This document shows, one piece after another, positions 12,179 through 22,210 of a DNA stretch of 64,000 nucleotides. The number at the start of each line of letters is the position of its first letter. The first letter of the stretch is position 1. The translations under genes and the position numbers were made by a program. Source of the stretch: Zanthoxylum bungeanum (Eukaryota > Streptophyta > Magnoliopsida > Sapindales > Rutaceae); contig SKCR01010147.1 in assembly GCA_019454045.1 (NCBI GenBank), positions 558,001-622,000 of the forward strand, in the 5' to 3' direction. The notes beneath the pieces are model-generated. The model ran no database searches. It was not told the origin of the DNA and saw nothing but the letters and a program-made list of their open reading frames with translations.

Positions 12179-12544
12179 ATGAGACGAACCAGAAGCTTTG
12201 AACTCCGACCGCTTGACCCAGAAATTGAAAGAACCATCAGACAGTTGAGAAGGGAAAGGCGAGAAGGCCAAGAAGCTTTAGTCAACATGGAACCTGAACC
12301 TTTGAACGTTGCACCACCAATTCCCATTCGAGACAGAACCATTCCGGTTGTTGATAGACTCATTTCCTGTATTGTACTTCCTCCCTTACCAACAAATGCG
12401 TGTGACATCAAAACATGAATTCAGATGATTCAGCACTCAGTTTAGTTCGGGGGGAATGCAACTGAAGATCCTAATTCCCACATCAGCAACTTCCTGTAAG
12501 TTTGCGGCACTTTCAAAAATTTAAACTATATGATTTCGCTCATG
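12179..12544 (+). pseudogene. Truncated, stop-riddled gag of an Athila-like element
   Basis: One frame from ATG 12179 encodes a basic N-terminus (RRTRSFELRPLDPEIERT) and then the conserved gag entry with GGNATEDPNSHISNF. The frame is unbroken by indels but has in-frame stops TGA (12416-12418), TAG (12443-12445) and TAA (12497-12499). The first two fit C-to-T changes of CGA and CAG codons. The reading ends at the 29-bp repeat at 12545 and no pol follows, so this is a dead fragment. Confidence 0.75.
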
Positions 12545-12663
12545 TTCTCAATTAGTACTAATAAGTTCAATCACAGTTTGCTTACTTTTTTTTCCTTGCT
12601 TTTTATAATTTCTCGCGTATCATTGGGGTGTATAAGCAAATTCTAAATAAATAAATGAACAAG

Positions 12664-13926
12664 TGATGAGCGGTCAATATATTTATAGTTATCGTCCATG
12701 TATAAAGTATTTTGTGGGTTATTTCAAATTTTACAAGCGTTTTGATGTGTTTTAAGTATGTTTTGTAGGTCCGGATCATAATAAGACCAAGTTGGACTTG
12801 TTGAGGGAAAAATCGGAAAATCGGAGTGAAAATGGGTAATCTTCCAAACCCCACAGGGCGAGTCATGATGCATCCTTGCGCGTCTCAACGTGGTCCAGTG
12901 TATTTTTGAGACATAACCTAAAATTTGTTGCACGTCGTGACGCAACGCAGATGCGACCCGATTCTTGGTGCGAGAAGAATTCCAATTTCTTAAGAAGGAA
13001 AGCTCTCATCAGCCCCTATAAAAGAACAAGACTATCTTAACCCTAGGGGATGATACTTTTGGAGATCACAAAGCATAGAAAAACACTCAAAGTAAGGCAA
13101 GAACTAGAATCTCAACCCGAGTTGGAGATTTAAGCGAGTATCTCATCACAAGTTCTTTTTTTCTCTTTTCTCTCTCAATTTATATTTATGAGTACTTATT
13201 TTGTATTGATGAATAGTTTGTGTTTAATGATAATCTTGTGTAACTGATTCATTAATCTAGGGTTGTAATGGATTTTAAGCACAAGATTTAATTAAACTGC
13301 ATTTTTTATTCTGTTGAGTTTGTTATTGGATTGTTTATTATTCCATGTTATTAATGTTCTATTGTCTTATCACCAATAGGATAAGTGTAGTAAACCTCTA
13401 GGAACTTGAGAAAGAGAATTTGGGTTTAGCCTTGGGAATTAATAGCGCGTGATCGCATTTATTGAATTGATTTCCGTACATGATATGAATATACCTGGAA
13501 GGAATGTAGACATGAACTTAATGAGTTTAGCTTAAATCAATTATCATAAGAATATAGGTAATTGAATTAAGTTAGTCGTTTCTGACCATCTGAAGAGGCT
13601 TGTAGATAATTTAATGTGCTATGTTAAAAACTCATAACAAACACTCAACTTAATGAAAAATGTAATAATTCTTTGTTCGCATGTTTATGTGAAGTTGCAA
13701 CATTTATATCTTTCTTGCACAAGGTTTTCCAATTTTTTTTTTAATTTCTATCTTCGTAGCTTTCTAATTAATTAATTAAACAACTTGATTAAATCAATTG
13801 TTTAAGTTTAGTAAAGTAGGTTTAGTTCCGATATTATTAGGATAAATAATAAGTTTATGTGATTTTGATATCTTATATACTACTTGAGTGATACGTGCGC
13901 TTGCGTAACGTGTAAAATCGCGATCA
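12664..13926 (+). mobile_element. Solo LTR, Athila-like family
   Basis: The LTR runs from TGATGAGCGG to CGCGATCA, 1263 bp. It is bounded by ACAAG (12659-12663) and ATAAG (13927-13931), a 5-bp target duplication with one difference. No internal sequence or second LTR is attached, which indicates LTR-LTR recombination after insertion. Orientation and sequence make it a relative of the LTR at 9993-12046. Confidence 0.85.
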
Positions 13927-13931
13927 ATAAG

Positions 13932-14453
13932 TGAGTTTAGATTCCAAAAATTTGGACGGAGTATTATCCGCATCAGAATTTGAATAAATTTTTTTTTTAT
14001 GGATTTGGATGGGTCTGTCATGTTTAAATATGGATCCGGATTCACATCCGTATTGACCATCCGTACGCACGAATAATTTCTCGTTATCTAAACTCTAAAC
14101 TACAACAAGCCCCCTTGATTTTAGTGATTTTATAACATTAACAGTACTAATAACAAAAAAGAGCAAAAACAGAGGATTGGTAGGTTCATCAAACCTGAGC
14201 CATAGAAATTGATAAGCACGTGAAGCTAACCGAAGGTCAGCCAATGGAGAGTAGTTAGTTACTTGCTTCAAATCAATAAGCTGTCCCTTTGGCCTTCACA
14301 AAATGACAAGAATCGTTTCTCTTTTACTTCATATATATGTAAATTTAAGAAAGAAAACAAATTGATGATAATGTTTATGTAAACAATAATGCATAGATAG
14401 TAAAATAAAAAAACAAAGGGTACACGTAATTCATAAATTTAATTTTGGTTGAG
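13932..14453 (+). promoter_or_regulatory. Upstream region of the ALIS gene
   Basis: About 520 bp between the solo LTR and the ALIS start codon. The first 130 bp hold a diverged repeat-like stretch rich in GGATTTGGAT/CATCCGTA motifs. No specific promoter element can be called with confidence. Confidence 0.4.
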
Positions 14454-17442
14454 ATGAAGAGAGGAACGAGATCAGATTCATCATCTTCTTCCAAAACCAA
14501 GAAACCCCAATGTCAGTTTTCTTTTCTCTATTTATTTATTTATTATTATTATTTTTTAAATGTTAAATTCAGATGATATTGCAGTTTTATAATATGTTAA
14601 ATTCAATTGGAAAGAAAAGTTTCAGATACCCAATTGATCATTAATGTTGCATTGTCTCAAATATTTGGGGGACAATTTGAATCAATGTGTCTGTTGTCCA
14701 AATTATTGTGCAGCATTGAGTTTAATCATTTATGTTGTTGAATAAGATTCAAGTATTTATCAAAAATTATGGTTGATGCGTGTTTTACTTTGTGGCAGAT
14801 TCTAAGTTTACGCAACAGGAGCTTTCCGCTTGTAAACCAATTCTAACACCAGGATATGTATGGATTAACGATTACACAATGATGTTTTGCTTTGATGTTT
14901 TATTAAGCCAAAGTTATGTGTTATGGTTTGAATTGATTTTTAGGTTATTGGAATATTTGTTGCTGTTGGCGTTATCTTCATCCCAGTTGGCATTATTTCG
15001 TTGCTTGCATCAGGGAGTGTAATACATTTCAATCTCGTCTTGAAAATTTTGCACTAGCAGATGATTGGTATTGTACTTGAAACTGAGATTTCTTCCTTTG
15101 ACATATAGGTGGTAGAAATTGTGTACCGGTATGATGAAGGTTGCATTCCTCCTAATTATACCAACGATATGCTTTCATTTATCCAAAGCAGTAAAACTAA
15201 CAAGACATGTACCAGGATTTTGAAGGTTAGTCTGATTTCTTTTCTTCTATGATGTTCAAATTAATTCTGGCTTTTATTCTTCATCTTTGTATCATGATCA
15301 GTGTGTCCCAGTAACATTTTCTTTTCTGTGCATTAACTCAATATGTTCCAGGCCACGAAGCTAATGAAAAGCCCTGTTTATATCTATTATCAGCTTGATA
15401 ACTTCTACCAGAACCATCGTCGGTAAGTAAAATCTATTTTAAATTTTTTTATAAGTTGTGTTATTTGGTTAGAGTTATGTGGAATGAATTTGGCTAGTTC
15501 TACGTGAAGACCTGATTTCCTAATGTTAATTTTTTGTATATTTTTTTCTAACCACAAGCCTCATAGTGCGTTAAACTTTAAATTGCTTGTAATTTTCAAA
15601 GAGTATTTACATTTTGGGTAGGGTGGGGGGCATGTTAGCCAAGATATTTCCCTCCATAATATGTAGCAGAGTTCTCAAAACAAAGCCAGTATAGTCTAAA
15701 GTTGATACGGTTATTCCTTTTCCTAACTTATTTTTCTCTTTTAATCTCCTAAGCAATCAGTTTCTGTACCATTTTTTGAAGTTCAATCAATATTTGGACA
15801 AATATGTGTGTCCAGCTCCAGACCAATTTTACTGTATATAAAATACATATAGGGAAAAAGAAATGTAGCTGAACCTGGGAGATATAAAAGATTGATCTTC
15901 TGAATCGAAATTTGCTTGGGAAAGATTTTGTTGCAAGATAGTTACTGTATAAATTTATGATTATATTTGAGAATCTAGTATTATCTTGTTTCCCTGGACC
16001 AACAGAATTCTGAATTTTATTTTATAATTGTGAAACCCTTCACTGTTTGTCCTATAAGTTAATCATCCTGACATCTTATCGACTTTAAAAAAATTTTGTG
16101 CCTTCTGTATATTTGAAGTGTTGATTTGGTTTCAGATATGTTAAAAGCCGAAACGACAAGCAATTGCGAAGCAGTAAAAATGAAGGTAACACCAAAGGTT
16201 GCACTCCTGAAGCCACATCTAATGGACTTCCAATTGTTCCTTGTGGCCTTATCGCATGGAGTTTGTTCAATGATTCATATGGATTTTCAATAAAAGATAA
16301 GATGGTCAAGGTCAGCAAGAAGAACATAGCATGGGAGAGTGACAAAAATGATAAATTCGGGTCAGATGTTTACCCCAAAAATTTCCAGAGTGGAGTGTTG
16401 ATTGGAGGTGGAAAACTCAATTCCAGCATACCTGTGAGTATACATATATCTCAGTTTTTTTACTTTATGGAATTCACATTCTCTTTTTCCTTCTATCACT
16501 TAGTAAGTGTCGGTCATTACTGGATTGCTTGTAACAGTTGAGCGAACAAGAGGATCTTATAGTTTGGATGCGTACTGCAGCACTTCCAAATTTTAGGAAA
16601 CTATATGGAAGAATAGAGAGTGATATTAAAGCTAATGAATGGGTTACAGTCGTAATTGAGAATAATTATAACACCTACAGTTTCGGTGGTAAAAAGAAGC
16701 TGGTTCTTTCAACCACGAATTGGATGGGTGGAAAAAATGAGTTTCTGGGGATGGCGTATATTGTTGTTGGTGGATTATGCCTGTTCTTAGCAATAATCTT
16801 CATACTTGTGTATGTTGTCATGCCAAGGTGAGTGAACTGTCCAAATACTGATCACGATGCTTGCTTGAATTAAGTACCCTTTTCTCTCTGCCCTTGATAA
16901 TTGATTTATTTTCCCTCGTATTTGTTCCTAAAAGAAATAATATTAGCATAAGTTAACCAGAAAGAATCATTTCCATCTTTAGATACTCGATTTTCTGAAA
17001 ATGTACACACGAACCATGAATTTCTGATTTGCATGTTGGGGAATCATACATGAAGCTGAAAAGAACTAATCCTCCCTAAGGTGGAAATTTTATTGATTTA
17101 CTAGGCAAGACAATATAATGCTAGTTAGATACGGAACTGTTTGAGAAGTGTTTTTTCATTTAAGTCCTTTTTCGGACTTCAAGCAGGTGTTGATAATGTT
17201 TGCATAGATTCCATTGCCTGGTAAACTTGAATCCCTACCATCCGATCTAATAGAAACTCGAGTAAATTATGATGTTGTTGCTGATAATGCAAAGGATTCC
17301 GTTGATTGGAAGATAACTTCTTGTGATGTGTTTGGTTTAATGTAAGACTGTAAGTTGTGTTTGAGACTGTTTTTATGTTATCTGCAGGCCTCTTGGAGAT
17401 CCAGCTTTCTTGTCTTGGAACAGGAGTCCAGCAGGACACTAG
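14454..17442 (+). CDS. ALIS: ALA-interacting subunit (CDC50/LEM3 family), P4-ATPase beta subunit
   Basis: Exons 14454-14511, 14799-14857, 14944-15018, 15109-15225, 15352-15422, 16136-16433, 16538-16827 and 17388-17442 join in frame into 340 aa, close to the usual plant ALIS length of about 350. Members bind P4-ATPase lipid flippases (ALA proteins) and are needed for their ER exit and activity in Golgi, endosomal and plasma membranes. The N-terminus is short, cytosolic and Ser/Lys-rich. Membrane segment 1 is at about 40-62 and segment 2 at about 297-321. The large ectodomain between them contains YRYDEGCIP, NDTF-like NDSYGF, the NYT and NKT glycosylation sites and the WMRTAALPNFRKLYG block typical of the family. 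The C-terminus ends LGDPAFLSWNRSPAGH. The paralogue number (ALIS1-5) cannot be decided here. Confidence 0.93.
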
Positions 17443-17794
17443 ATTAGGGTTGTTATAAAACTATATTCCAAATTTCCAATCCAATCAGCGGACACTTTGT
17501 TTTAATATGCTTTGGATGAATATGTTTACAATAGGACCTTCCCCAAATTTTATTTGTTACGGGAGTCTTATGTATTAGGTACGTTTTTTTTTTTAAATAG
17601 GTTGAATGAATATGTTTCTTCGATGTGAGGTTTGTAATTGACTCACATTATGTAGTTTTATTTGGAGGAATTGAATGGCTATTTATCACTAGTTGCAAGA
17701 TTCATAGAAAGGGATGAATGGGTTGAGGAGTCCAACATTGGCAACCAAAACTTCGCATATAGTTATTCAGTTTGAAAAATCATATGAAAATACG
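17443..17794 (+). other. 3' region of ALIS
   Basis: Probable 3' UTR and short spacer up to the hAT-type MITE; nothing else visible. Confidence 0.5.
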
Positions 17795-18307
17795 CTTTTA
17801 TCGAGGGGTGGCAAAACGAATCAACAAATCGAATCAAAATGTGATGGATTCGTATTCGATTCGTTTATTAAACGAAACCTAATATCAGGATTCGTATTCG
17901 ATTCATTTAATAAACGAATCGAATACGAATATTCGTTTATTCGTTTAGTTAATGATATTATTTAATAAAATAATTTACCACACTTGATTTACATTAATTC
18001 TTCATAAATATATACATATTTCATATGTAATTAATATATTTACTAAAAATATCTCACAAAATATCGAAAATATTAATTTTTTTTTATGATAATTAGCTAT
18101 AATTTCTCGAATCTTAATTGGAAATTAACAAGAACTACTAAATAAAAATAATAAAACGAATCATAAACGAATCAATGAGCTTAAATTCGTATCGAATTGA
18201 CCCATTTATTAAACGAATCTATTTTTTCAAATCCGTATTCGCTTTAAAGTGAATCGAATCAAACTAATAAACGAATCCTGACCCAAATTACCACCCCTAC
18301 TTTTATC
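17795..18307. mobile_element. hAT-type MITE with perfect 8-bp target duplication
   Basis: CTTTTATC occurs at 17795-17802 and 18300-18307. The 497-bp element between starts GAGGGGTGGCAA and ends TTACCACCCCTA, an imperfect terminal inverted repeat of about 12 bp. The interior has no coding capacity and is full of ATTCGTATTCGATTCG-like inverted motifs. It shares ends and interior motifs with the element at 29491-30325. Confidence 0.9.
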
Positions 18308-18846
18308 CTTATTTCATAACATGAAATTATCCCTAATATAACTAAAGATCAACGAAAGTGAAATTCTTATAACGTTTTTTAAAATGTTAATTAAAATTAG
18401 GTTTATCGATTTAACTGATTCTAATCCGTTTTCAATGGTTTTTTTAACGTTTGGTTTTGAAGATTTACTCGAATCAATTCTGATTGAACCAATTAATCCG
18501 ATCCGATTTTGAAAATATTCGCGACACTTTTGAGATTCGCAAAACCTATCACAAAATAATAATAATAATAATAATAATAATGATAATAAGGAATGGCATG
18601 AGGGTCGAGAATTTACCTATTTCAAAAATTTTGTTTGATAATTAAAATCAAATCAGAGAAGCAGAGAACACACAAATACGTGAATTCCTTCTCCTCGCTC
18701 GCTTACTTGACTCGAAAGACAACAATAATAAATCTCTTCACCAACCAACAAACACTTGCTCTTTCTTTTTTGAAGATCCCAAAATAATATTATTGAAAAA
18801 ATAACTTAAAAATGCGGAAAAAATAATAGGGATCTGAAAAAAAGAA
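18308..18846 (+). promoter_or_regulatory. Upstream region of AXY9-like gene with AAT microsatellite
   Basis: AT-rich spacer and probable 5' UTR. A run of about 11 AAT/ATA units lies at 18555-18589. I cannot assign a specific promoter motif. Confidence 0.45.
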
Positions 18847-19944
18847 ATGATGGGTGGAATTCAAATAGGAGTATTTGCAGCAGGCGTAGTGCTATTTGTG
18901 CCAATGGTAATGGCCGGTTGGCATTTGAGTCGCAACAAAATGTTATTCTTTGGTTGCTCTTTGTTCATTACTCTTGCGGTATGTGTTCATTTGACTCCTT
19001 ATTTTCCTTCAGTTTCTGATTTTGCAACTTCCTTTTCCAATTTTGTTGTATTTGATCATCGAGATTCTTGTATCAATTTCGTCAATCAAATTATTTGGGA
19101 TGTTAAACCCAGAATTAATTCCAATAATAGTACAAGTTTCGGTTTGGATTATTATGAGAAGAATTGGGATTGGCTCAAATCTCAGAAACTTGATGCTTGT
19201 GAGTTTCAAAAATTGGCTAAATCCGATGCTTCGGATTTGTTAAACGGCTCGTGGGTTGTTGTGGCTGGTGATTCCCAAGCCCGTTTGTTTGTAGTATCTT
19301 TACTTCTTTTGGTTTTGGATCAAGAACGGATGGATTCCATTAGGGATGATTTGTTTAAGAGACATAGTGATTATAATATTGTGATTGATGAGATTGGTAT
19401 GAAATTGGATTTTATATGGGCGCCGTTTGAAACTAACTTAACGGATTTGGTTAGCAAGTTTAAGGAAAAAAGGAAATACCCGGATGTTCTAGTGATGGGA
19501 ACTGGGTTATGGCATATGCTACATGCCGGCAATGCTTCGGATTATGGTGTTTCTTTACAGTTTTTGAAAAGTTCTGTGGTTTCGTTGTTACCGTTTTCTC
19601 CGGAGTTGGGTACTGAGGGGCCGGTGACTGGTTCTGTTTCTATTAGATCGCTGCATTTGTTTTGGCTTGGCATGCCGATGTTGATAAATGGGATGTTGAA
19701 TACGGAGGAGAAGAGGCTGAAGATGAATGATGTTATGTGGCATGCTTATGATAGAGCGCTTGGAGATAGTAAGCTCTTGCGCCAAACTGGTGGCCCTCTC
19801 ATAATGCTTGATATTCAGTCTTTGACTTGGAATTGTGGGCCTCGGTGCACAATTGATGGCATGCATTATGATCCATCTGTTTATGATGCAGCAGTTCATA
19901 TCATGCTAAATGCATTGCTCATTGAATCTCACCAGAGGCTTTGA
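18847..19944 (+). CDS. AXY9: AXY9-like cell-wall polysaccharide O-acetylation protein
   Basis: Single exon, 365 aa. Two hydrophobic segments near the N-terminus (about 5-24 and 32-50) suggest a Golgi signal anchor with a lumenal body. A serine-esterase/acyltransferase signature is present: VVAGDSQARL with GDS at 141-143, and the downstream D-x-x-H, DGMH (337-340), as in TBL and PC-esterase-like proteins. LVMGTGLWHM lies between them. Arabidopsis AXY9 has this length, architecture and lack of introns, and acts in O-acetylation of xyloglucan and xylan; its exact chemical step is debated. Two Met codons start the frame (MMGG) and either could be used. The identification is from remembered features; another GDSL/PC-esterase-like relative is the alternative. 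Confidence 0.75.
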   Translation: MMGGIQIGVFAAGVVLFVPMVMAGWHLSRNKMLFFGCSLFITLAVCVHLTPYFPSVSDFATSFSNFVVFDHRDSCINFVNQIIWDVKPRINSNNSTSFGLDYYEKNWDWLKSQKLDACEFQKLAKSDASDLLNGSWVVVAGDSQARLFVVSLLLLVLDQERMDSIRDDLFKRHSDYNIVIDEIGMKLDFIWAPFETNLTDLVSKFKEKRKYPDVLVMGTGLWHMLHAGNASDYGVSLQFLKSSVVSLLPFSPELGTEGPVTGSVSIRSLHLFWLGMPMLINGMLNTEEKRLKMNDVMWHAYDRALGDSKLLRQTGGPLIMLDIQSLTWNCGPRCTIDGMHYDPSVYDAAVHIMLNALLIESHQRL

Positions 19945-20929
19945 AAGCCATCGTTAATGTTTTCTTTTAAATGGATGCGGGTTGTTTTTGCAAGGGGTAT
20001 ACACGAGAGCATCTTAACAAGTTCAAGAAGGTGACCCATAAGTGAGGCTGACACTTGCCTATTTTGTATATTTGATTCTTTCCAGGTTCTTCCTGGAGCT
20101 TCTGATTAACGCACAAGTAAAATTTTGTATTAGTTTACACACGGAAATTCTTTTTGTTTTTTTTTTTCTCTTTTGATTACTTGTTGAGATATGTTTGAAT
20201 ACTGAATACTCACAGCATTGCTATTCTATAGTCAAGAACTGGGTAGTTCTCAAGTTTATTTTTTATGTGAATGGAGTTGGTAGTTCCATTAAATAGTAAA
20301 TACGTGCTTTCTTTATCTTTGTTCGGTTTATTGGTATAGACTTTCTTATTAGACATTGTGCCATCGTATTGTCACTTTTTTAGCTGTGTGTTGATGTCTT
20401 GTTAAGAAATCAGTGCTATATTTTGGAATGGATGAAAAATATTCTAGTTGAATTCTGTTTTCATAAATGTCACTTTTGCTCTCAACATTCTTTGGTTTTC
20501 ACCTTACAAAATTATGTAGTACTTTTTATATGCTCCTTTCATACTAGCTGCTCACGTTGTCCTCCGTTAATTAGCTAGTGACGTTGCAACTTGATCAGAA
20601 TAGGGAACAAATGTGAAGTTCTGTTATTAAAGCTAACAAGTAAGTTTTCTTTTCTTCCTTCCTGTATTCAGTATTTGATTGAGCTTATTGCCTATTCAAT
20701 ATGAATTTGACTTGTCATAGTTGATCCGAAAAACTTAAAAATGAATTACAAGATAGCAATTCTAGATCATGTATATCCTCAAATGTTTAGCAGGGAAAGA
20801 GCATATAGGCAGAGTGAAAATGTAGAAACCACATTGTCTTTCTGCTGTATAGAATGAGAGTTACAAGAACTATATACAGGACTAGAATGGGGACAATGCC
20901 TAATTGCCTATACATAGTGACTAAGTGAA
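19945..20929. other. 3' region of AXY9-like gene and spacer
   Basis: About 1 kb of AT-rich sequence including a likely 3' UTR. There is no further gene, RNA gene or clear repeat. Confidence 0.5.
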
Positions 20930-21400
20930 AGCTAGTGAGAATTGATCTAAAGTATATAAGGTTTGAGACATAGTTCTTAAGTAGGAGTTAATCCATAGAC
21001 TTTAATATGATATCAAAGCTAGACTTACAAGTTTTGGGCAAGTGGCTTTGATATATCTCACACGATTAAGAGTAGTGAATGGCTTAATAATACAAGTCTC
21101 GGGCAATCCTGAACTCTTGAATATGGGATTAGAGGTAGAGTAATGGCCCTAGACAATAACGTCTTACCTTTCTAAGAGACAATGATCGGATAAAAAGACG
21201 AGACCCACAACAAGGACTAGAAAAACCAACCTGCAATAAGAACCAAACAAAAAGATTAATCTACATATGACGGGGTGTTATTATCCCACATCGATTGAGA
21301 ATAATTATTATTCTAATAATATTTTATAATATAAACTTGAGACAGCCATCGACTAACATGAATATGAGTTAGTCCCATGAGCTTGCATAATTATGATTCA
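20930..21400 (+). mobile_element. Probable TRIM (short non-coding LTR element)
   Basis: TGATATCAAAGC (21008-21019) resembles the initiator-Met primer-binding site TGGTATCAGAGC at 10 of 12 bases. About 250 bp later, a G-rich GACGGGG precedes TGTTATTATCCCACATCG at 21276, which looks like an LTR start. Segments before the binding site and after 21276 share a diverged 'TTGAGACA...GAGTTA.TCC' stretch, as expected of LTR copies. The ends are approximate. Confidence 0.5.
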
Positions 21401-22210
21401 AAAATAAAAATGCATTTCTTTGGTTGGTAGGTAAAGTATTGAACTAGTTGTTTCTTGATGTATATATCTAATGACTTGTCAGTTTGTTATGTGAGGAGAA
21501 ATATATGCCTTTCAAAACCCCTCGTTTTACGACTGCTTGTTGAATGGAGCTGATAAATCTTTGAAACTTCAAATTTGTTTACGAGTAGTTAATTTATTAA
21601 CTAATCTAATTTATTAACGAGACAATTTTAATATATCTTCTTTAAAATAAAAAATATTTATCATTTTTTCGTGAACATCAAATTTTATCTCCATTGAAAC
21701 AATGTCCTAACGACGCCAATGAGAGAGAGTAAATCTGTATTACTGTAATATCTCTCAACAGACTTGTTCTTCTTAGCCAAGAGAAACCAGTATTTGGCTT
21801 AAAATAGTACCAGAAACTTGCACATTAACTCATTAAGATGAAATTTGTTTCAGATATTATACAAAAGGTAGAACAAAATTAGTAACAAAGAATTCACAGA
21901 CCAAAGAAAAAAATCACAAGCAATATAGGAGCTAGTCTTCGACAAGAAAAAAGAAAAGACAAATATGAATATTAAACATACAACTAAGAGGACACCTATA
22001 AATATGAACAGCTGCAGCTAAAAAACTACGAGACCAAATGAGAATTTGCACAGCAGCAGAAGCAATATGCATTACTTTGTCTACTGTCCCCATTCAGCAG
22101 TTGAACCCGCTGTGGTCAAAACATAATCTGCAGATGAAAACAGAACCACATACTAACATACGTCTGGAGATAATCTGCACCCGTAAGTTACTCAGTCGAT
22201 GAAAAAAGAA
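21401..22210. other. Spacer and 3' UTR of the REVEILLE-type gene (minus strand)
   Basis: The right part is likely the 3' UTR of the minus-strand MYB gene. An almost repeated segment, 'CTACTAACATACGTCTGG' at about 22213 and 'CATACTAACATACGTCTGG' at about 22150, suggests a small duplication spanning the stop codon. Confidence 0.5.

Larger units (their letters stand above)
9431..12573. repeat. 29-bp direct repeat flanking a 3.1-kb transposon-rich segment
   Basis: The same 29 bases, beginning TTCTCAATTAGTACTAATAA, occur at 9431-9459 and 12545-12573. The enclosed segment contains the 60-bp repeats, a complete LTR and a decayed gag start. The length is far beyond normal LTR or hAT target duplications (5 or 8 bp), so this reflects some other duplication event or repair of a break. 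Confidence 0.85.
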
